From assembly GCA_016715285.1 (NCBI GenBank), contig JADKAO010000008.1:117109-181108 (forward strand): a DNA stretch of 64,000 nucleotides, in the 5' to 3' direction. Numbering within the stretch: the stretch's first letter is position 1; each line of letters starts with the position of its first letter. This document shows, in pieces, positions 25,362 through 34,705 of the stretch. The notes under the pieces were generated by a model. That model saw only the letters and a program-made list of their open reading frames with translations. It did not search any database and was not told where the DNA came from. The DNA is from Actinomycetales bacterium (GTDB lineage: Bacteria > Actinomycetota > Actinomycetes > Actinomycetales > Dermatophilaceae). Made by a program: the position numbers and the translations under genes.

Positions 25362-26953
25362 ACTACATGGCAGACGGTGGCGGAGGCCGCTCGATGGGCC
25401 CGTACGAGAAGGCGCTCTGGATGGGGGCATTCTTCGCCGCCCCGGACAACATTTCGACAGCTCAGCAGGCGGTCGAGGGCGGCCGACAAGAGCTCCTTGT
25501 CGTGGCGGACCTCATCGCGGAATTCAAACGCCAATTGGCGAACGTCTGGCAGGACAACGCGGGGAGCGCTGCCGGCACTGCCAGCGCCACGCTGGTCGCA
25601 GCGCTCGAAGAGAAGACGGCCAATCTTGCGGCGGCGGTGGACTCCCTGTACGTCGCGGTGGACACGATCACCAAAGCGCAAGACAAGTACTCCACGGCGC
25701 CCGTGCCCTACCCACCGCTGCTCAACGAACCGAAGCCCCCCCCGGAGGGCATCACCCTCGATTACATCCGGGCGCAGACGGCATACACCACCGCTTGGAA
25801 TTCCTACAAGGCCGCTGTCTCGGCTCGTGAAGAGCTCATGAAGGCCTACTACACCGATCTCCAGACCGGTCTCATTTCTGCTGGCCAGTCCCTGGCCACG
25901 AGTTTGGGCATCCCGATCCCGGACGTGGCCGACCCCGGCACCACCACCACCACGGAGACTCCTTCGCCCGTGACGACCCAATCCAGTGGGCCTGGCGGCT
26001 CCCTCACCGGCATTGTGACGGGCGGTGGCACCGGCTCGGGCGGTGCCGGTGGAAGCGGTGCCGGTGGAAGCGGCGGTGGAAGCGGCGGTGGTGGCGGTGG
26101 GACCGTAACCCAGCCTCCGCCGTCACGACCCCCGGTCGTCATCGTCGACCCGCCGCCTCCTCCGCCACCTGTCATCAACGAGCCGCCTCCGCCTGTCGTC
26201 GACCCACGGCCACCCACGATCCACCCGCCGGTGATTCCTCCCCCGGATAGCTGGCCGATCGTCGACCCAGGGTCCACGGGTGGTGGCACGCCCGATCCCG
26301 GCACCGTCACATCAGGTGGCGGCGGGGCTGTCGACACCGGTGGGGGGTTCTGGTCCAACGGGGGCGCAGTGCTCGGCGGCGCCGTGGGCGTCGTGGGCGG
26401 CGGCGCCGCCGTCGCAGCTGGCGTCGCCAAGTTCGTGGGCCGGAGCTCCGCCACGCTCCCGCCTCCCATCACTGGGGCAGCGGGTGGCTCAGGGGCCAGG
26501 GGTGGCCTGGCTGGCAGCAGCGGCGGCGCGAGTCGCGCAGGTGGCGGCATCAGAACCGGATCCGGTATGCCGGGCGGCACGCAATCTGGCTCCGCACCGG
26601 GGCGGGCGGGTTCCGGAGTAGGTGCATCGGGTCGCGCAAGTTCAGGCAGTTCGGTCGCGGGCCGCGCTGGGAGTGCTGCCCGGGGTCCGGTCAGCGGCGC
26701 TTCGGGGCGCGGTGGGGCGTCGAGCCAGTCTCCGACAGGTACGCGTGCCGGCAAGACTGGTGCAGCAGGCAAAGCGGCAGCTGGTGGCCGTAGCGGAGCC
26801 GGCGGTGCCACAAGTTCGCGCACCGGCGGCGCTCACCCAGGTTCCGGTCGCGGTAAGGACAAAGCCAAGGAGCGTCCGGAAGCGTCCGACGGTTTGGTCC
26901 GTGAGACCGATTGGGTCGACGACGCTAACGCCGGACGCGGTGTGGTCGGCTGA
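25358..26953 (+). CDS. Candidate ESX substrate: helical N-domain with Pro/Gly-rich tail
   Basis: A 531-residue protein. Residues 1-190 are helical with a WXG-like turn (ANVWQDNAGSAAGTASATL near residues 61-79), resembling the head of PPE/LXG-type substrates. Residues 190-310 are low-complexity, with Gly/Ser runs encoded by short tandem repeats (26040-26100) and Pro-rich blocks (VDPPPPPPPVINEPPPP). A hydrophobic Gly/Ala segment near residues 335-360 might insert in a membrane. The end, RETDWVDDANAGRGVVG, is acidic with a Trp, like the C-termini of some actinobacterial WXG-type proteins. An ATG at 25367 is an alternative start. No enzymatic domain is seen. Confidence 0.6.
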   Translation: MNYMADGGGGRSMGPYEKALWMGAFFAAPDNISTAQQAVEGGRQELLVVADLIAEFKRQLANVWQDNAGSAAGTASATLVAALEEKTANLAAAVDSLYVAVDTITKAQDKYSTAPVPYPPLLNEPKPPPEGITLDYIRAQTAYTTAWNSYKAAVSAREELMKAYYTDLQTGLISAGQSLATSLGIPIPDVADPGTTTTTETPSPVTTQSSGPGGSLTGIVTGGGTGSGGAGGSGAGGSGGGSGGGGGGTVTQPPPSRPPVVIVDPPPPPPPVINEPPPPVVDPRPPTIHPPVIPPPDSWPIVDPGSTGGGTPDPGTVTSGGGGAVDTGGGFWSNGGAVLGGAVGVVGGGAAVAAGVAKFVGRSSATLPPPITGAAGGSGARGGLAGSSGGASRAGGGIRTGSGMPGGTQSGSAPGRAGSGVGASGRASSGSSVAGRAGSAARGPVSGASGRGGASSQSPTGTRAGKTGAAGKAAAGGRSGAGGATSSRTGGAHPGSGRGKDKAKERPEASDGLVRETDWVDDANAGRGVVG

Positions 26954-27045
26954 TCGGAGAAGCTCGGGCAAACCACGCCTGCGTCACCCGATAGAGTCCG
27001 TCTTTGCGCTGCAACCGCGCGTCAGGGGAGGTGGAGTCCGCGACC

Positions 27046-28428
27046 ATGTCTGAGCTTGCATCCCGTCTCGCAGGGGCGGTCGGCACCGTCTCCGGCGATG
27101 CCGACCTGATCCGCCTGAGCGTGGCCGCGGGCGACCGCGTCACGGACCTCGTGTTGCCGTCGCGATTGCCTATCGTCGAGGTCTTGCCTGATGTTGCGGC
27201 AGTCGTGGGTGCGCTCGATGCCTATCTCGCGCACGGCGGCTATTCGTTGGTCATGCCTGACGGGAGGACTCTGAGCCCGGACTCCAGCTTCGTCGCCCAA
27301 GGGGTGCAAGACGGATCCCTGCTCAGCCTGGTCAACGGGGCTGACCTGGAGGCACCCAAGGTCTACGACGATGTCGTCGAGGCAGTTGCCGATGCTGTGG
27401 ACACTTCTAGTGCGGCGTGGACCGATGTATCCGCGCGCGCCACAACGCTCGCCGTGTGCGGTCTGTTGTTCGCTCTTGGGGCGTTCGCCTTGGTCTTGCA
27501 GCGATCCGGGGGAATCATCGTTCCCGTCGTTGCCGGGGCAGCTGCCGGCCTGCTCCTGCTTGCCGGAGCACTCTTCGCCCGTGGCCGCAGCGACGAGGTC
27601 GTCGCAACGGTCGTGCTCGCCGGCGCCACGGCATACGCGGCCGTTGCCGCCTTCACCGCTATCCCCGGCGACGCGGTGACCAGCCCCCTGCTGGGTGCCG
27701 GGCTAGCCATGACGGCCGCCGGTGCGGCCGCAACGTTCCTCCTCCCCAAGCGTGGTTGGAGTTTCCTGCCCAGTCTGGTGTTGGGAGGCACGGCTGCGGT
27801 GATTGGCGGGACGCTCACCGTGACTCGGGTGGATCCGCGGGCGGTCGTGGCAATCGTCACCGTCGCGGCCGTGCTCCTCGGCAGCCTGATCCCCTGGGTT
27901 GCGTTATCAAGTGCTCGCGCCCTTCCCGCGGCCGCACCGGCTGAAACAGCCTTCGACACCGACGTCCCGCCCATCGATCCAGCTGACGTGTCACGGCGGA
28001 TCACGCATGCGCATCAAGTCACTCTGGGGCTTGGTTTGAGCGTCGCGATCTTGCTCTCGGTGTGCGCACCGGCTGTGGTCGGCCTCGGATGGGCCGGCCT
28101 TGGATTGGTGTGGGCGGCGGGTCTGGCCCTCATGATGCGTACTCGGCAGGCGCTGCGGTCCTCCGACGTGATTGTCGGGCTGGCTGGGGGCACGACGGCG
28201 ATTGTCTCCGGCACGATCGCGGGGGTGTTGTCCCGTCCCGCGTGGGGTGGCCCCATCGCGGCCGCCGTGGCGGTGCTGGCGGTTGCGGTGCTGGCCACGT
28301 TGGCTGTTCCTCGGCGCACCACTGTGCGGTGGGGGCGGTTGCTCGATGTGGCCGAGTCAACGGCCCTCTTCGTCTTGATCCCGCTTTTGGTCGTCGCGGT
28401 CGGCCTCCTTGATGTGGTGCGTCGCTAG
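27046..28428 (+). CDS. eccD: Type VII secretion membrane protein EccD (second copy)
   Basis: A 460-residue protein with the EccD layout: a ubiquitin-like N-terminal domain (LIRLSVAAGDRVTDLVLPS through DGRTLSPDSSFVAQGVQDGS) and about 11 transmembrane helices. The ATG at 27046 follows a purine-rich AGGGGAGGTGGAG. eccB starts 2 bp after its stop. EccD lines the cytoplasmic side of the ESX membrane complex, normally as a dimer; here two different EccD-like proteins are encoded. Confidence 0.85.
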   Translation: MSELASRLAGAVGTVSGDADLIRLSVAAGDRVTDLVLPSRLPIVEVLPDVAAVVGALDAYLAHGGYSLVMPDGRTLSPDSSFVAQGVQDGSLLSLVNGADLEAPKVYDDVVEAVADAVDTSSAAWTDVSARATTLAVCGLLFALGAFALVLQRSGGIIVPVVAGAAAGLLLLAGALFARGRSDEVVATVVLAGATAYAAVAAFTAIPGDAVTSPLLGAGLAMTAAGAAATFLLPKRGWSFLPSLVLGGTAAVIGGTLTVTRVDPRAVVAIVTVAAVLLGSLIPWVALSSARALPAAAPAETAFDTDVPPIDPADVSRRITHAHQVTLGLGLSVAILLSVCAPAVVGLGWAGLGLVWAAGLALMMRTRQALRSSDVIVGLAGGTTAIVSGTIAGVLSRPAWGGPIAAAVAVLAVAVLATLAVPRRTTVRWGRLLDVAESTALFVLIPLLVVAVGLLDVVRR

Positions 28429-28430
28429 CG

Positions 28431-29794
28431 ATGGCAAGCAAGCGGGATCTCGTTGAGGCGCATAGTTACAACCGGCGGCGGCTCATTTCGGCGTTTGTCA
28501 GTGGCGCGCCTCGGGGTCGCGACGTTGAAGGGATCGCGCGGTCACGCCCGGTCATCGGGGGGGTCGCCGCCTCCATCCTCCTCATGGGTGGCACGGCGAT
28601 CGCAGGCATGCTGACCTCCCCCTGGACGGTGGGTGGGTTGATGCCCATGTCGTGATCGCCAAGCAGTCGGCCGCTCGCTATGTCTCCGAAAAGGGCACGT
28701 TGTACCCCGTCATCAACGCGACCTCAGCGCGGCTGATGCTCCCAGCGTCGGCAAACTTTCCGGTGATCGTGGTCGACGATGACAAGATCGCCTCGACGCC
28801 CAAGGGCCCCGCACGCGGCATTCTCGGGGCGCCGGACGACCTCCCCGCGGCAGCTGCGCTGGTTGAGGATGGGTGGGTGGCCTGCCTCAACGGCGGCAAG
28901 ACGGCGACAACCCTGCGCAACCAACCCATCACGACGGCAACCGGGGATGGGCTCCCCGTACTCATGGTGACTTCGGGTGGCCAGAACTGGTTGCTCGTGG
29001 GTGGCGCGCGGTATGCCGTGCCGGCCGCCAAGGTCGGCCCCTTGCGTCGCGAACTCGACATTGCGACGATCGAGGTGCCAGAGGTCCCCGGTACGTGGCT
29101 CGATCTCCTCCCCCAAGGCCAGCCACTCGAGCTGAGTAACAAGCACCGCGGGGCTCTGTTGCCGCCCGCCCTCACGATGGGGGGTCGCATCACCAAAGTA
29201 GGTCAAGTGGTGCGGGATTCGAATAACCCGGCACGACAGTTCATCGTCATCGGCGAAGGGACGGTCCCGTTGACCCCCTTCGCGGCCGCGGTCTATCGCG
29301 CCGATGACCCAGAAATGTCGGTGGTGGTGTCGGTGCCGAGCGCAGATCTCGCTGCTGCCCCGGCATACACCAAGGGATCTGGCGATGTGTACCCCGACTC
29401 GTGGCCAGTGACCATGCCGGTGAGGAGCAAGGCCGTCCCGTGCATCACGCTGACGACAGGGACGGCTGACGACGCGCCGGCTGCAAGATTTGTGACGGTC
29501 GCCCCGGACTCACCGCTGGCCAAGGGACCTGCGACGACAGTGACTCCGGGAGCGGGCGCTCTCGTGCGCGTCAGCTCGGTGGGCTCGCCATCAGGCCCGG
29601 TTTTCATCATCGACCAGTCCGGTCGGAAGTTCGCCGTACTCGATCCCAGCGAGGAAACCCTCGCGCGGCTGGGGTATGCCGGTTACCGGCCGCGACTGCT
29701 GCCCGGGCCGTGGCTGCTGCTCTTCCCATCGGGTCCGGCACTGAGCGAGCAGGCCGCGCTGGCGTCCCCGGCCGTGGCCTCGCCAGGGCCCTGA
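28431..29794 (+). pseudogene. eccB: Type VII secretion protein EccB, interrupted by a frameshift
   Basis: The first frame (28431-28655) gives the EccB N-terminus ASKRDLVEAHSYNRRRLISAF and its transmembrane helix; the second (from 28652) gives the periplasmic core starting IAKQSAARYVSEKGTLYPV. In normal EccB these are one protein. A missing base, most simply one C in the C5 run at about 28616-28620, would restore a 454-residue EccB. The frames overlap as GTGA, but the second part alone would lack any membrane anchor or signal. It may be a true mutation, a sequencing error or a phase-variable run. EccB is an ESX core component linked to MycP. Confidence 0.85.
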
Positions 29795-29800
29795 GCTGCG

Positions 29801-31060
29801 ATGATACGCATTCGTGGTCGAGTCGCTGCGGCGCTAACCCTCGTCGCGTTGTGCGGCGGCGTCGGCACGGCATACCCGGCTCAGGCGGCGGAAGCCGCCT
29901 GCGGGCAGCGAACCCAACCGGTCTTTCTTCCAGAACTCACCACACCGGTCGTCGAATATGGCCGGGACTCGGTCTTGGACGCCGGGGGCTTCTCGGGCAA
30001 GGGCGTGCTGGTTGCCGTCGTCGACTCCGGGGTCACGGCAGCCAACCCGCACTTCAGCGCCGATCCTGAGGCTGTTGCCGCAGGCACTTCTCTGCTCCCC
30101 GCGACTCCTGACCTGGCCGAGCTCCGCGACCCCGCGGGCCGGGCTGATCGGCTGGATCACGGCACGATCGTCGCCGGCCTGATCGCGGCGCGCAAAGTCA
30201 GCGGCTCCGGGGTGCGCGGGCTCGCCCCCGAGGCGACGATCCTCCCCGTCCAGGCGTTCGCGACGCTGTCCGCTGACGACCCACGGTTGGGGGCGTCGTC
30301 CCCAACCCCCATGGCGATCGCAACGGGCATCCGGTATGCCGTGGACCGCGGCGCCCGCGTCATCGCGGTCCCGGTCGCGATGACGTCAGGCAGTGACGAA
30401 CTCGCGGCAGCGGTGACGTACGCGCACGACAAGGGCTCTCTGGTGATCGCGAGCGCAGGCGACCACGATGCGAAGGTGGCGACGAACGGTCCGCGCTATC
30501 CCGCGGCATACCCGACGGTGGTGGGGGTGACGGCTCTCGCTGAGTCGGGCGCGCCGAGCCCACAAGCCGTCCACGGAGAACACGTCGACGTCGCAGCGCC
30601 AGCGCAGAACTTCAACGGTGTCGTGGGCGCATTTGGCGACTGCCTGGTTGCGCAGACTCCGTCGAGTGATTTCGCTACCGGTCTTGTGGCAGGAGCGGCG
30701 ACACTGCTCGTGCAGAGCTATCCCCAAGCCACGCCGGACGAGTGGTCCTATCGACTGCTCGCAAGCGCGGTGCGTCCGCAGTCGGACCGTCGTGATCCGA
30801 TCATAGGGTGGGGAGTATTAGCACCGCATGATGCCTTGACGATCACTCTTGACCCGACGCGGGTGGGACCCCCTCGACCCGGAACGAGCCAGATTCCCCT
30901 GCAATCTGACCGCACCAGGGGCACCCCTATCATCCTCGGGGCTGATCCCACGTCAATGACCCGTCAAGCTGCGTGGTGGGTGGCGGGCGGGCTCATTGCG
31001 CTCGTCTTGGGTTTGATCATGGTCCGGGCGTTGCGCCAATCGAGGCCCTCTCGTGGCTGA
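29801..31060 (+). CDS. mycP: Mycosin-like subtilase MycP lacking the catalytic serine
   Basis: A 419-residue ESX mycosin with signal peptide, subtilisin domain and a C-terminal transmembrane anchor (residues about 388-408) with a basic tail. The Asp (VAVVDSGV) and His (DHGTIVAGL) of the triad are present. The serine motif normally reading GTSFAT is PSSDFATGLVAG, so Asp replaces Ser. The oxyanion Asn (AAGN) is also Asp (ASAGDHDA). It is therefore probably not a protease; mycosins have a protease-independent role in stabilising the ESX membrane complex. It follows eccB by 6 bp. Confidence 0.88.
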   Translation: MIRIRGRVAAALTLVALCGGVGTAYPAQAAEAACGQRTQPVFLPELTTPVVEYGRDSVLDAGGFSGKGVLVAVVDSGVTAANPHFSADPEAVAAGTSLLPATPDLAELRDPAGRADRLDHGTIVAGLIAARKVSGSGVRGLAPEATILPVQAFATLSADDPRLGASSPTPMAIATGIRYAVDRGARVIAVPVAMTSGSDELAAAVTYAHDKGSLVIASAGDHDAKVATNGPRYPAAYPTVVGVTALAESGAPSPQAVHGEHVDVAAPAQNFNGVVGAFGDCLVAQTPSSDFATGLVAGAATLLVQSYPQATPDEWSYRLLASAVRPQSDRRDPIIGWGVLAPHDALTITLDPTRVGPPRPGTSQIPLQSDRTRGTPIILGADPTSMTRQAAWWVAGGLIALVLGLIMVRALRQSRPSRG

Positions 31061-31670
31061 TCGATCCCACGATCCCATCCGGCCGCGGCGGCCCATCTTC
31101 GCCAGCGGTGCGGAGCTGGAAGCCCTGGGTGGCGCTGTCGACCCGACCGAACTCGTCGACATCGCCCACGAGACGGCAGCGATCATCGTGCGCACCGGGC
31201 GGGCGAGCACCGACCCCGCCGTGACGGCACGGCTGGTGGAACTCGCCGATGAGCTCGGCCTCTCGACCATCGCGCAGTTATGGAGTGAGCGGCCCGCGCG
31301 ATCCCTCCCGGGTGCGCTCTGGCGGCTGTACGTCGTGCGTGAGTGGGTCCGGCGGGAGCCCATCGAGGCGGCCCGTGAGTATGCCGCGGGGATCCGGCAT
31401 ACCTTGGTCAACCACGCCGTCGCCGGCGCCGCCGAACCCACTGGACCAGCGGAGCTCACAGTCCTCCTGGACGAGGTGCTCTCAGGCGTCTTTGACGGTG
31501 ACCTCGCGGTCGCACTTCAACGCGCGGCTGCCTTTTGCCGCGTCGTGTCGGCCGGGCGAGCCGAGGTATCCGACGGGCATGCCGCAGCCGGCAATGCGGC
31601 CGCGCTCCTGGACACGGCTGGCGACCTTGACGCTGCTGCGGCTCTCTGGCGCAACGGTCACCTGAGCTGA
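31053..31670 (+). CDS. Conserved hypothetical protein at the end of the ESX operon
   Basis: A 205-residue soluble, Ala-rich helical protein (VDIAHETAAIIVRTGRA; LPGALWRLYVVREWVRREP; a repeated Ala-rich C-terminus, GNAAALLDTAGDLDAAAALW). Its GTG overlaps the mycP stop by 8 bp, so it is translationally coupled to the ESX genes. I do not recognise the family. Its helical-repeat look would suit an adaptor or chaperone, but this is speculation. Confidence 0.6.
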   Translation: MADRSHDPIRPRRPIFASGAELEALGGAVDPTELVDIAHETAAIIVRTGRASTDPAVTARLVELADELGLSTIAQLWSERPARSLPGALWRLYVVREWVRREPIEAAREYAAGIRHTLVNHAVAGAAEPTGPAELTVLLDEVLSGVFDGDLAVALQRAAAFCRVVSAGRAEVSDGHAAAGNAAALLDTAGDLDAAAALWRNGHLS

Positions 31671-31719
31671 TTGCCGTTGGGGGAGTGGCACGGCACGGCA
31701 GGCCGACGTACAGTGAGCC

Positions 31720-31806
31720 ATCGCGTCGGGCCGCGGTAGCCCCGGGTCCCAAAACAAGCCGCTACGAGCGGCCATGCGCCGAGAGGTGCTCCCGGCCCGA
31801 CGCGAT
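31720..31806. repeat. Perfect 14-bp inverted repeat beside the pstB stop
   Basis: ATCGCGTCGGGCCG (31720-31733) pairs with CGGCCCGACGCGAT (31793-31806). The 59-nt interior can itself fold, most clearly as GCCGCT-CGT-AGCGGC on the minus strand. It starts 3 bp after the pstB stop and separates the ESX operon from the convergent pst operon. A bidirectional terminator is most likely; a stable 3'-end RNA is possible. Confidence 0.5.
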
Positions 31807-31809
31807 CCA

Positions 31810-32586
31810 CTACCCGAAGCGGCCGCTGATGTAATCCTCGGTGGCTTGGTTGCTCGGATTGGTGAAGATGACGTCGGTCGTGTCAAGCTCGACCAGCCGT
31901 CCGGGCTGCCCGGTCGCTTTGAGATTGAAGAAGGCAGTGCGGTCGGAGACGCGGGCAGCCTGCTGCATGTTGTGAGTGACGATGACGATGGTGTAGGACT
32001 TCTTAAGCTCGGTGATGAGGTCTTCGATCGCGAGCGTCGAAATCGGGTCGAGGGCGGAGCACGGTTCATCCATCAGGAGCACCTGCGGCTCGACGGCGAT
32101 GGCGCGCGCGATGCACAACCGCTGCTGCTGACCACCCGAGAGACCGGCACCCGGCTTGCGCAATCGATCCTTGACCTCGGTCCAGAGGTTGGCGCCCTTG
32201 AGGGAGCGCTCGGCGGCCTCCTCGAGCTTGGCCTTGTCCTTGACTCCGTTAAGCCGCAGACCGGCCACCACGTTGTCGAAGATCGACATCGTCGGGAATG
32301 GGTTGGGACGCTGGAAGACCATGCCGATGGTCCGTCGCACTGCGACCGGGTCGACGTCCGCGGCATACAGGTCCTTGCCGTCGAGCATGACCTCGCCCTC
32401 GACGCGGCCGCCGCGGATGACTTCGTGCATCCGGTTGAGCGTGCGCAAGACCGTGGACTTGCCACAGCCTGACGGGCCGATGAAGGCGGTGACTGAGCGG
32501 GGTTCGACAGTCAAAGTGACACCTTCGACCGCCTTGAAGCTGCCGTAGAAGATGTTGACGTCCTTAACGTCCAAACGCTTTGCCAT
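31810..32586 (-). CDS. pstB: Phosphate ABC transporter ATP-binding protein
   Basis: A 258-residue ATPase of the high-affinity phosphate importer. It has Walker A GPSGCGKST, signature LSGGQQQRLCIARAIA, Walker B VLLMDEPCSALDP and H-loop IVTHNMQQA. The PstB-specific ending GLVELDTTDVIFTNPSNQATEDYI-type is present. It is the last gene of pstSCAB, 50 bp after pstA. Confidence 0.96.
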   Translation of the reverse strand: MAKRLDVKDVNIFYGSFKAVEGVTLTVEPRSVTAFIGPSGCGKSTVLRTLNRMHEVIRGGRVEGEVMLDGKDLYAADVDPVAVRRTIGMVFQRPNPFPTMSIFDNVVAGLRLNGVKDKAKLEEAAERSLKGANLWTEVKDRLRKPGAGLSGGQQQRLCIARAIAVEPQVLLMDEPCSALDPISTLAIEDLITELKKSYTIVIVTHNMQQAARVSDRTAFFNLKATGQPGRLVELDTTDVIFTNPSNQATEDYISGRFG

Positions 32587-32636
32587 TTAGAGGCTCTTTC
32601 TCTGCAGAGGTATGCCGTGGTCGAGCTCGGCAGTGG

Positions 32637-33623
32637 TCACGACCTCACCGCGCCGAACCGGGCAATGAGGCGCCCGGCGAGGTTGAGGACAAGGACGAGA
32701 AGGATGAGGGTGAGCGCGGTCGCCCACATGCGCTCGACCGCAGTCTCGATGCCGAGTTCGCTGCGGTCCTGGTTGATCATCGTCGGCAGCGTCGGCATGT
32801 AACCCGAGAAGAGGTTGGTCGCGATGCTCTTGGTGTAGGGCCCGAGGATGAGCAGGGGTGCCGTCTCGCCCATGACTCGTGCCAGGCCGAGCAAGATGCC
32901 GGTGACAATGCCGGAGAAGGCTGTCGGAAGAACGATCCTCGTGATCGTGATCCATTTGGGGACACCGAGCGCATAGGACGCTTCGCGCAGCTCATTGGGC
33001 ACAAGCTTGAGCATTTCTTCGGTCGACCGCACGACCACCGGGATCATCAGCAGCACCAGAGCGAGGCACACGGCGAAGCCCACGCGCTGGAAGCCGAAGG
33101 TGGTGACCCACACGGCATACACAAAGAGCGCAGCGACAATGGAGGGCACCCCGCTGAGGATGTCCACCATGAAGGAGACCCATTTGGCGAGCCGCCCGTG
33201 GCCGTACTCCACGAGGTAGACCGCGGTGAGCAGACCGAGGGGGACCGAGATCGCGGCCGTCACCGCACCCTGAATCAGGGTGCCCTGGATGGCGTGCGCC
33301 GCACCGCCGCCTGCGTCGGTGGCGTTGATATTGCGTTGCGAGAGACTCCACCACGACGATGAGGTGAGCAGGCTCAACCCCTGTGAAGCGACCGTCCAGA
33401 GAATCCACGCAAGCGGGATCATCGCGAGCCCGAACGACGCCCACATGACGATGGTGGCGGCAAGGTCCTTGGTGCGCCGGCTGGCCGACCCGGGTGTGAA
33501 ATCCGGGGTCGTGTCGATGACCTGCGCGTCGCCATCCTGAAGATGCGACGAGCTGGCTGCGGACGCGAGCGCGGTGGCGCGTCGGGGGAGTCCCATGGCC
33601 TGCTCCGGTGAGGTGGTGGTCAT
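32637..33623 (-). CDS. pstA: Phosphate ABC transporter permease PstA
   Basis: A 328-residue permease. After a cytoplasmic N-terminus of about 55 residues there are six transmembrane segments; the coupling loop with the EAA-type motif reads LRAAS-like NELREASYALGVPKW near residues 228-242. Pairs with PstC. Its start overlaps the pstC stop by 4 bp (ATGA). Confidence 0.95.
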   Translation of the reverse strand: MTTTSPEQAMGLPRRATALASAASSSHLQDGDAQVIDTTPDFTPGSASRRTKDLAATIVMWASFGLAMIPLAWILWTVASQGLSLLTSSSWWSLSQRNINATDAGGGAAHAIQGTLIQGAVTAAISVPLGLLTAVYLVEYGHGRLAKWVSFMVDILSGVPSIVAALFVYAVWVTTFGFQRVGFAVCLALVLLMIPVVVRSTEEMLKLVPNELREASYALGVPKWITITRIVLPTAFSGIVTGILLGLARVMGETAPLLILGPYTKSIATNLFSGYMPTLPTMINQDRSELGIETAVERMWATALTLILLVLVLNLAGRLIARFGAVRS

Positions 33624-34703
33624 TCGGTGAATGCCTTCCGTCGTTCGATGACGATGCGGGCGATCGCGTTGACGATGAAGGTGAGGATGAACAGCACCAA
33701 CCCCGCGGCGATGAAGGCACCCGTCTTTTGCGGGGAGTCGAACTCAGCCGCGTTGTTGGCGATGCGCGAGGCGAACGTCTCGCCACCGTTGAACAGCGAC
33801 GCCGTCCACGCGGTGTTTTGGGCCAAGGTCGACACGATGAAGGTCACCGCGATTGTCTCGCCGAGGGCCCGACCGAGCGCGAGCATGGCCGCACTGATCA
33901 CGCCTGGCCGGCCGAAGGGCAGAACCGCGGTCCGGATCATCTCCCAGCGGGTGGCCCCCAATGCCAAGGCACCCTCTTTGTGCGTCGTGGGCGTCTGGGC
34001 GAAGACCTCTCGCGAGATTGCCGTCACGATCGGCAGGATGCATGATCGCCAAGACCACGCCGATGAAGAAGATCGTGCCGCCGGTGATGCCCGTGCGAGC
34101 AAACAGTGGGAACCATCCCACGTGAGTGCTCAGCCACGTCTCGACCGGTGCCACGACGGGGCGGAACACGATGAGACCCCACAAGCCGTAGACGATCGAC
34201 GGCACGGCGGCGAGGAGATCGACGAGCGACGCTGCGGGCCGCTGAAGCCACCGGGGGGCGTATTCGGTGATGAACAAGGCGACGCAGATGCCGACAGGCA
34301 CGGCGATCGCCATGGCGAGCACCGATGCGGTGACCGTTGTCCACAGCAGCTCAAAGATGCCGAAGCGCGGTCGATCGCCGCCCACCGTCCACTCACGGGA
34401 GGTGAAGAAGTTGGCCTCATTCTTGGCAAGCGACGGCACGGCCTGGGAGAGCAAGAAGACGCCGACCAGGGTCACGAGCGCGATGACGACAACGCCGGCA
34501 CCTTGGGCCGACCGGCCAAAGATCGCGTCGCCGAGTCGCCCCGTCGGACGCGCCGCCTGCCCGCCGCTGAGCGGGCTCTGGTCACCCGGCGGACCCGCCT
34601 GACCTGACCCGCCCTCCGGGGAAGGCGAGGACAGCGGGGACCGGCCCTTCTCCCCATCGGAGGAGGGCCGGCCCTGCACATGCTGTCCGAGGACCTCGGT
34701 CAT
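33620..34703 (-). pseudogene. pstC: Phosphate ABC transporter permease PstC, interrupted by a frameshift
   Basis: Minus-strand translation from the ATG at 34701-34703 gives a normal PstC (Pro/Gly-rich cytoplasmic start, then helices with LFITEYAPRWLQRPAAS) as far as FFIGVVLAIM. It then shifts frame at about 34040, where ATCATG-C-ATCCTG appears to carry one extra C. The continuation ILPIVTAISREVFAQTP through GALALGATRWEMIRTAVLP, the conserved EAA loop, lies in another frame and ends normally at 33620. Without the extra base the protein would be 360 residues. As pstSAB are intact, a sequencing error is as likely as a real mutation. Confidence 0.85.
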
Positions 34704-34705
34704 GA

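Noticed and set aside
26040..26100. Gly/Ser tandem repeats as a separate minisatellite
   Set aside because: They are in frame and part of the low-complexity tail of the candidate ESX substrate.
28600..28655. Programmed ribosomal frameshift in eccB
   Set aside because: No clear slippery heptamer with a downstream structure; a simple indel in the C run explains it better, though not excluded.
31720..31806. tRNA or tmRNA-like gene
   Set aside because: Size and stem look suggestive, but there is no T-loop, anticodon arm or CCA-compatible end.
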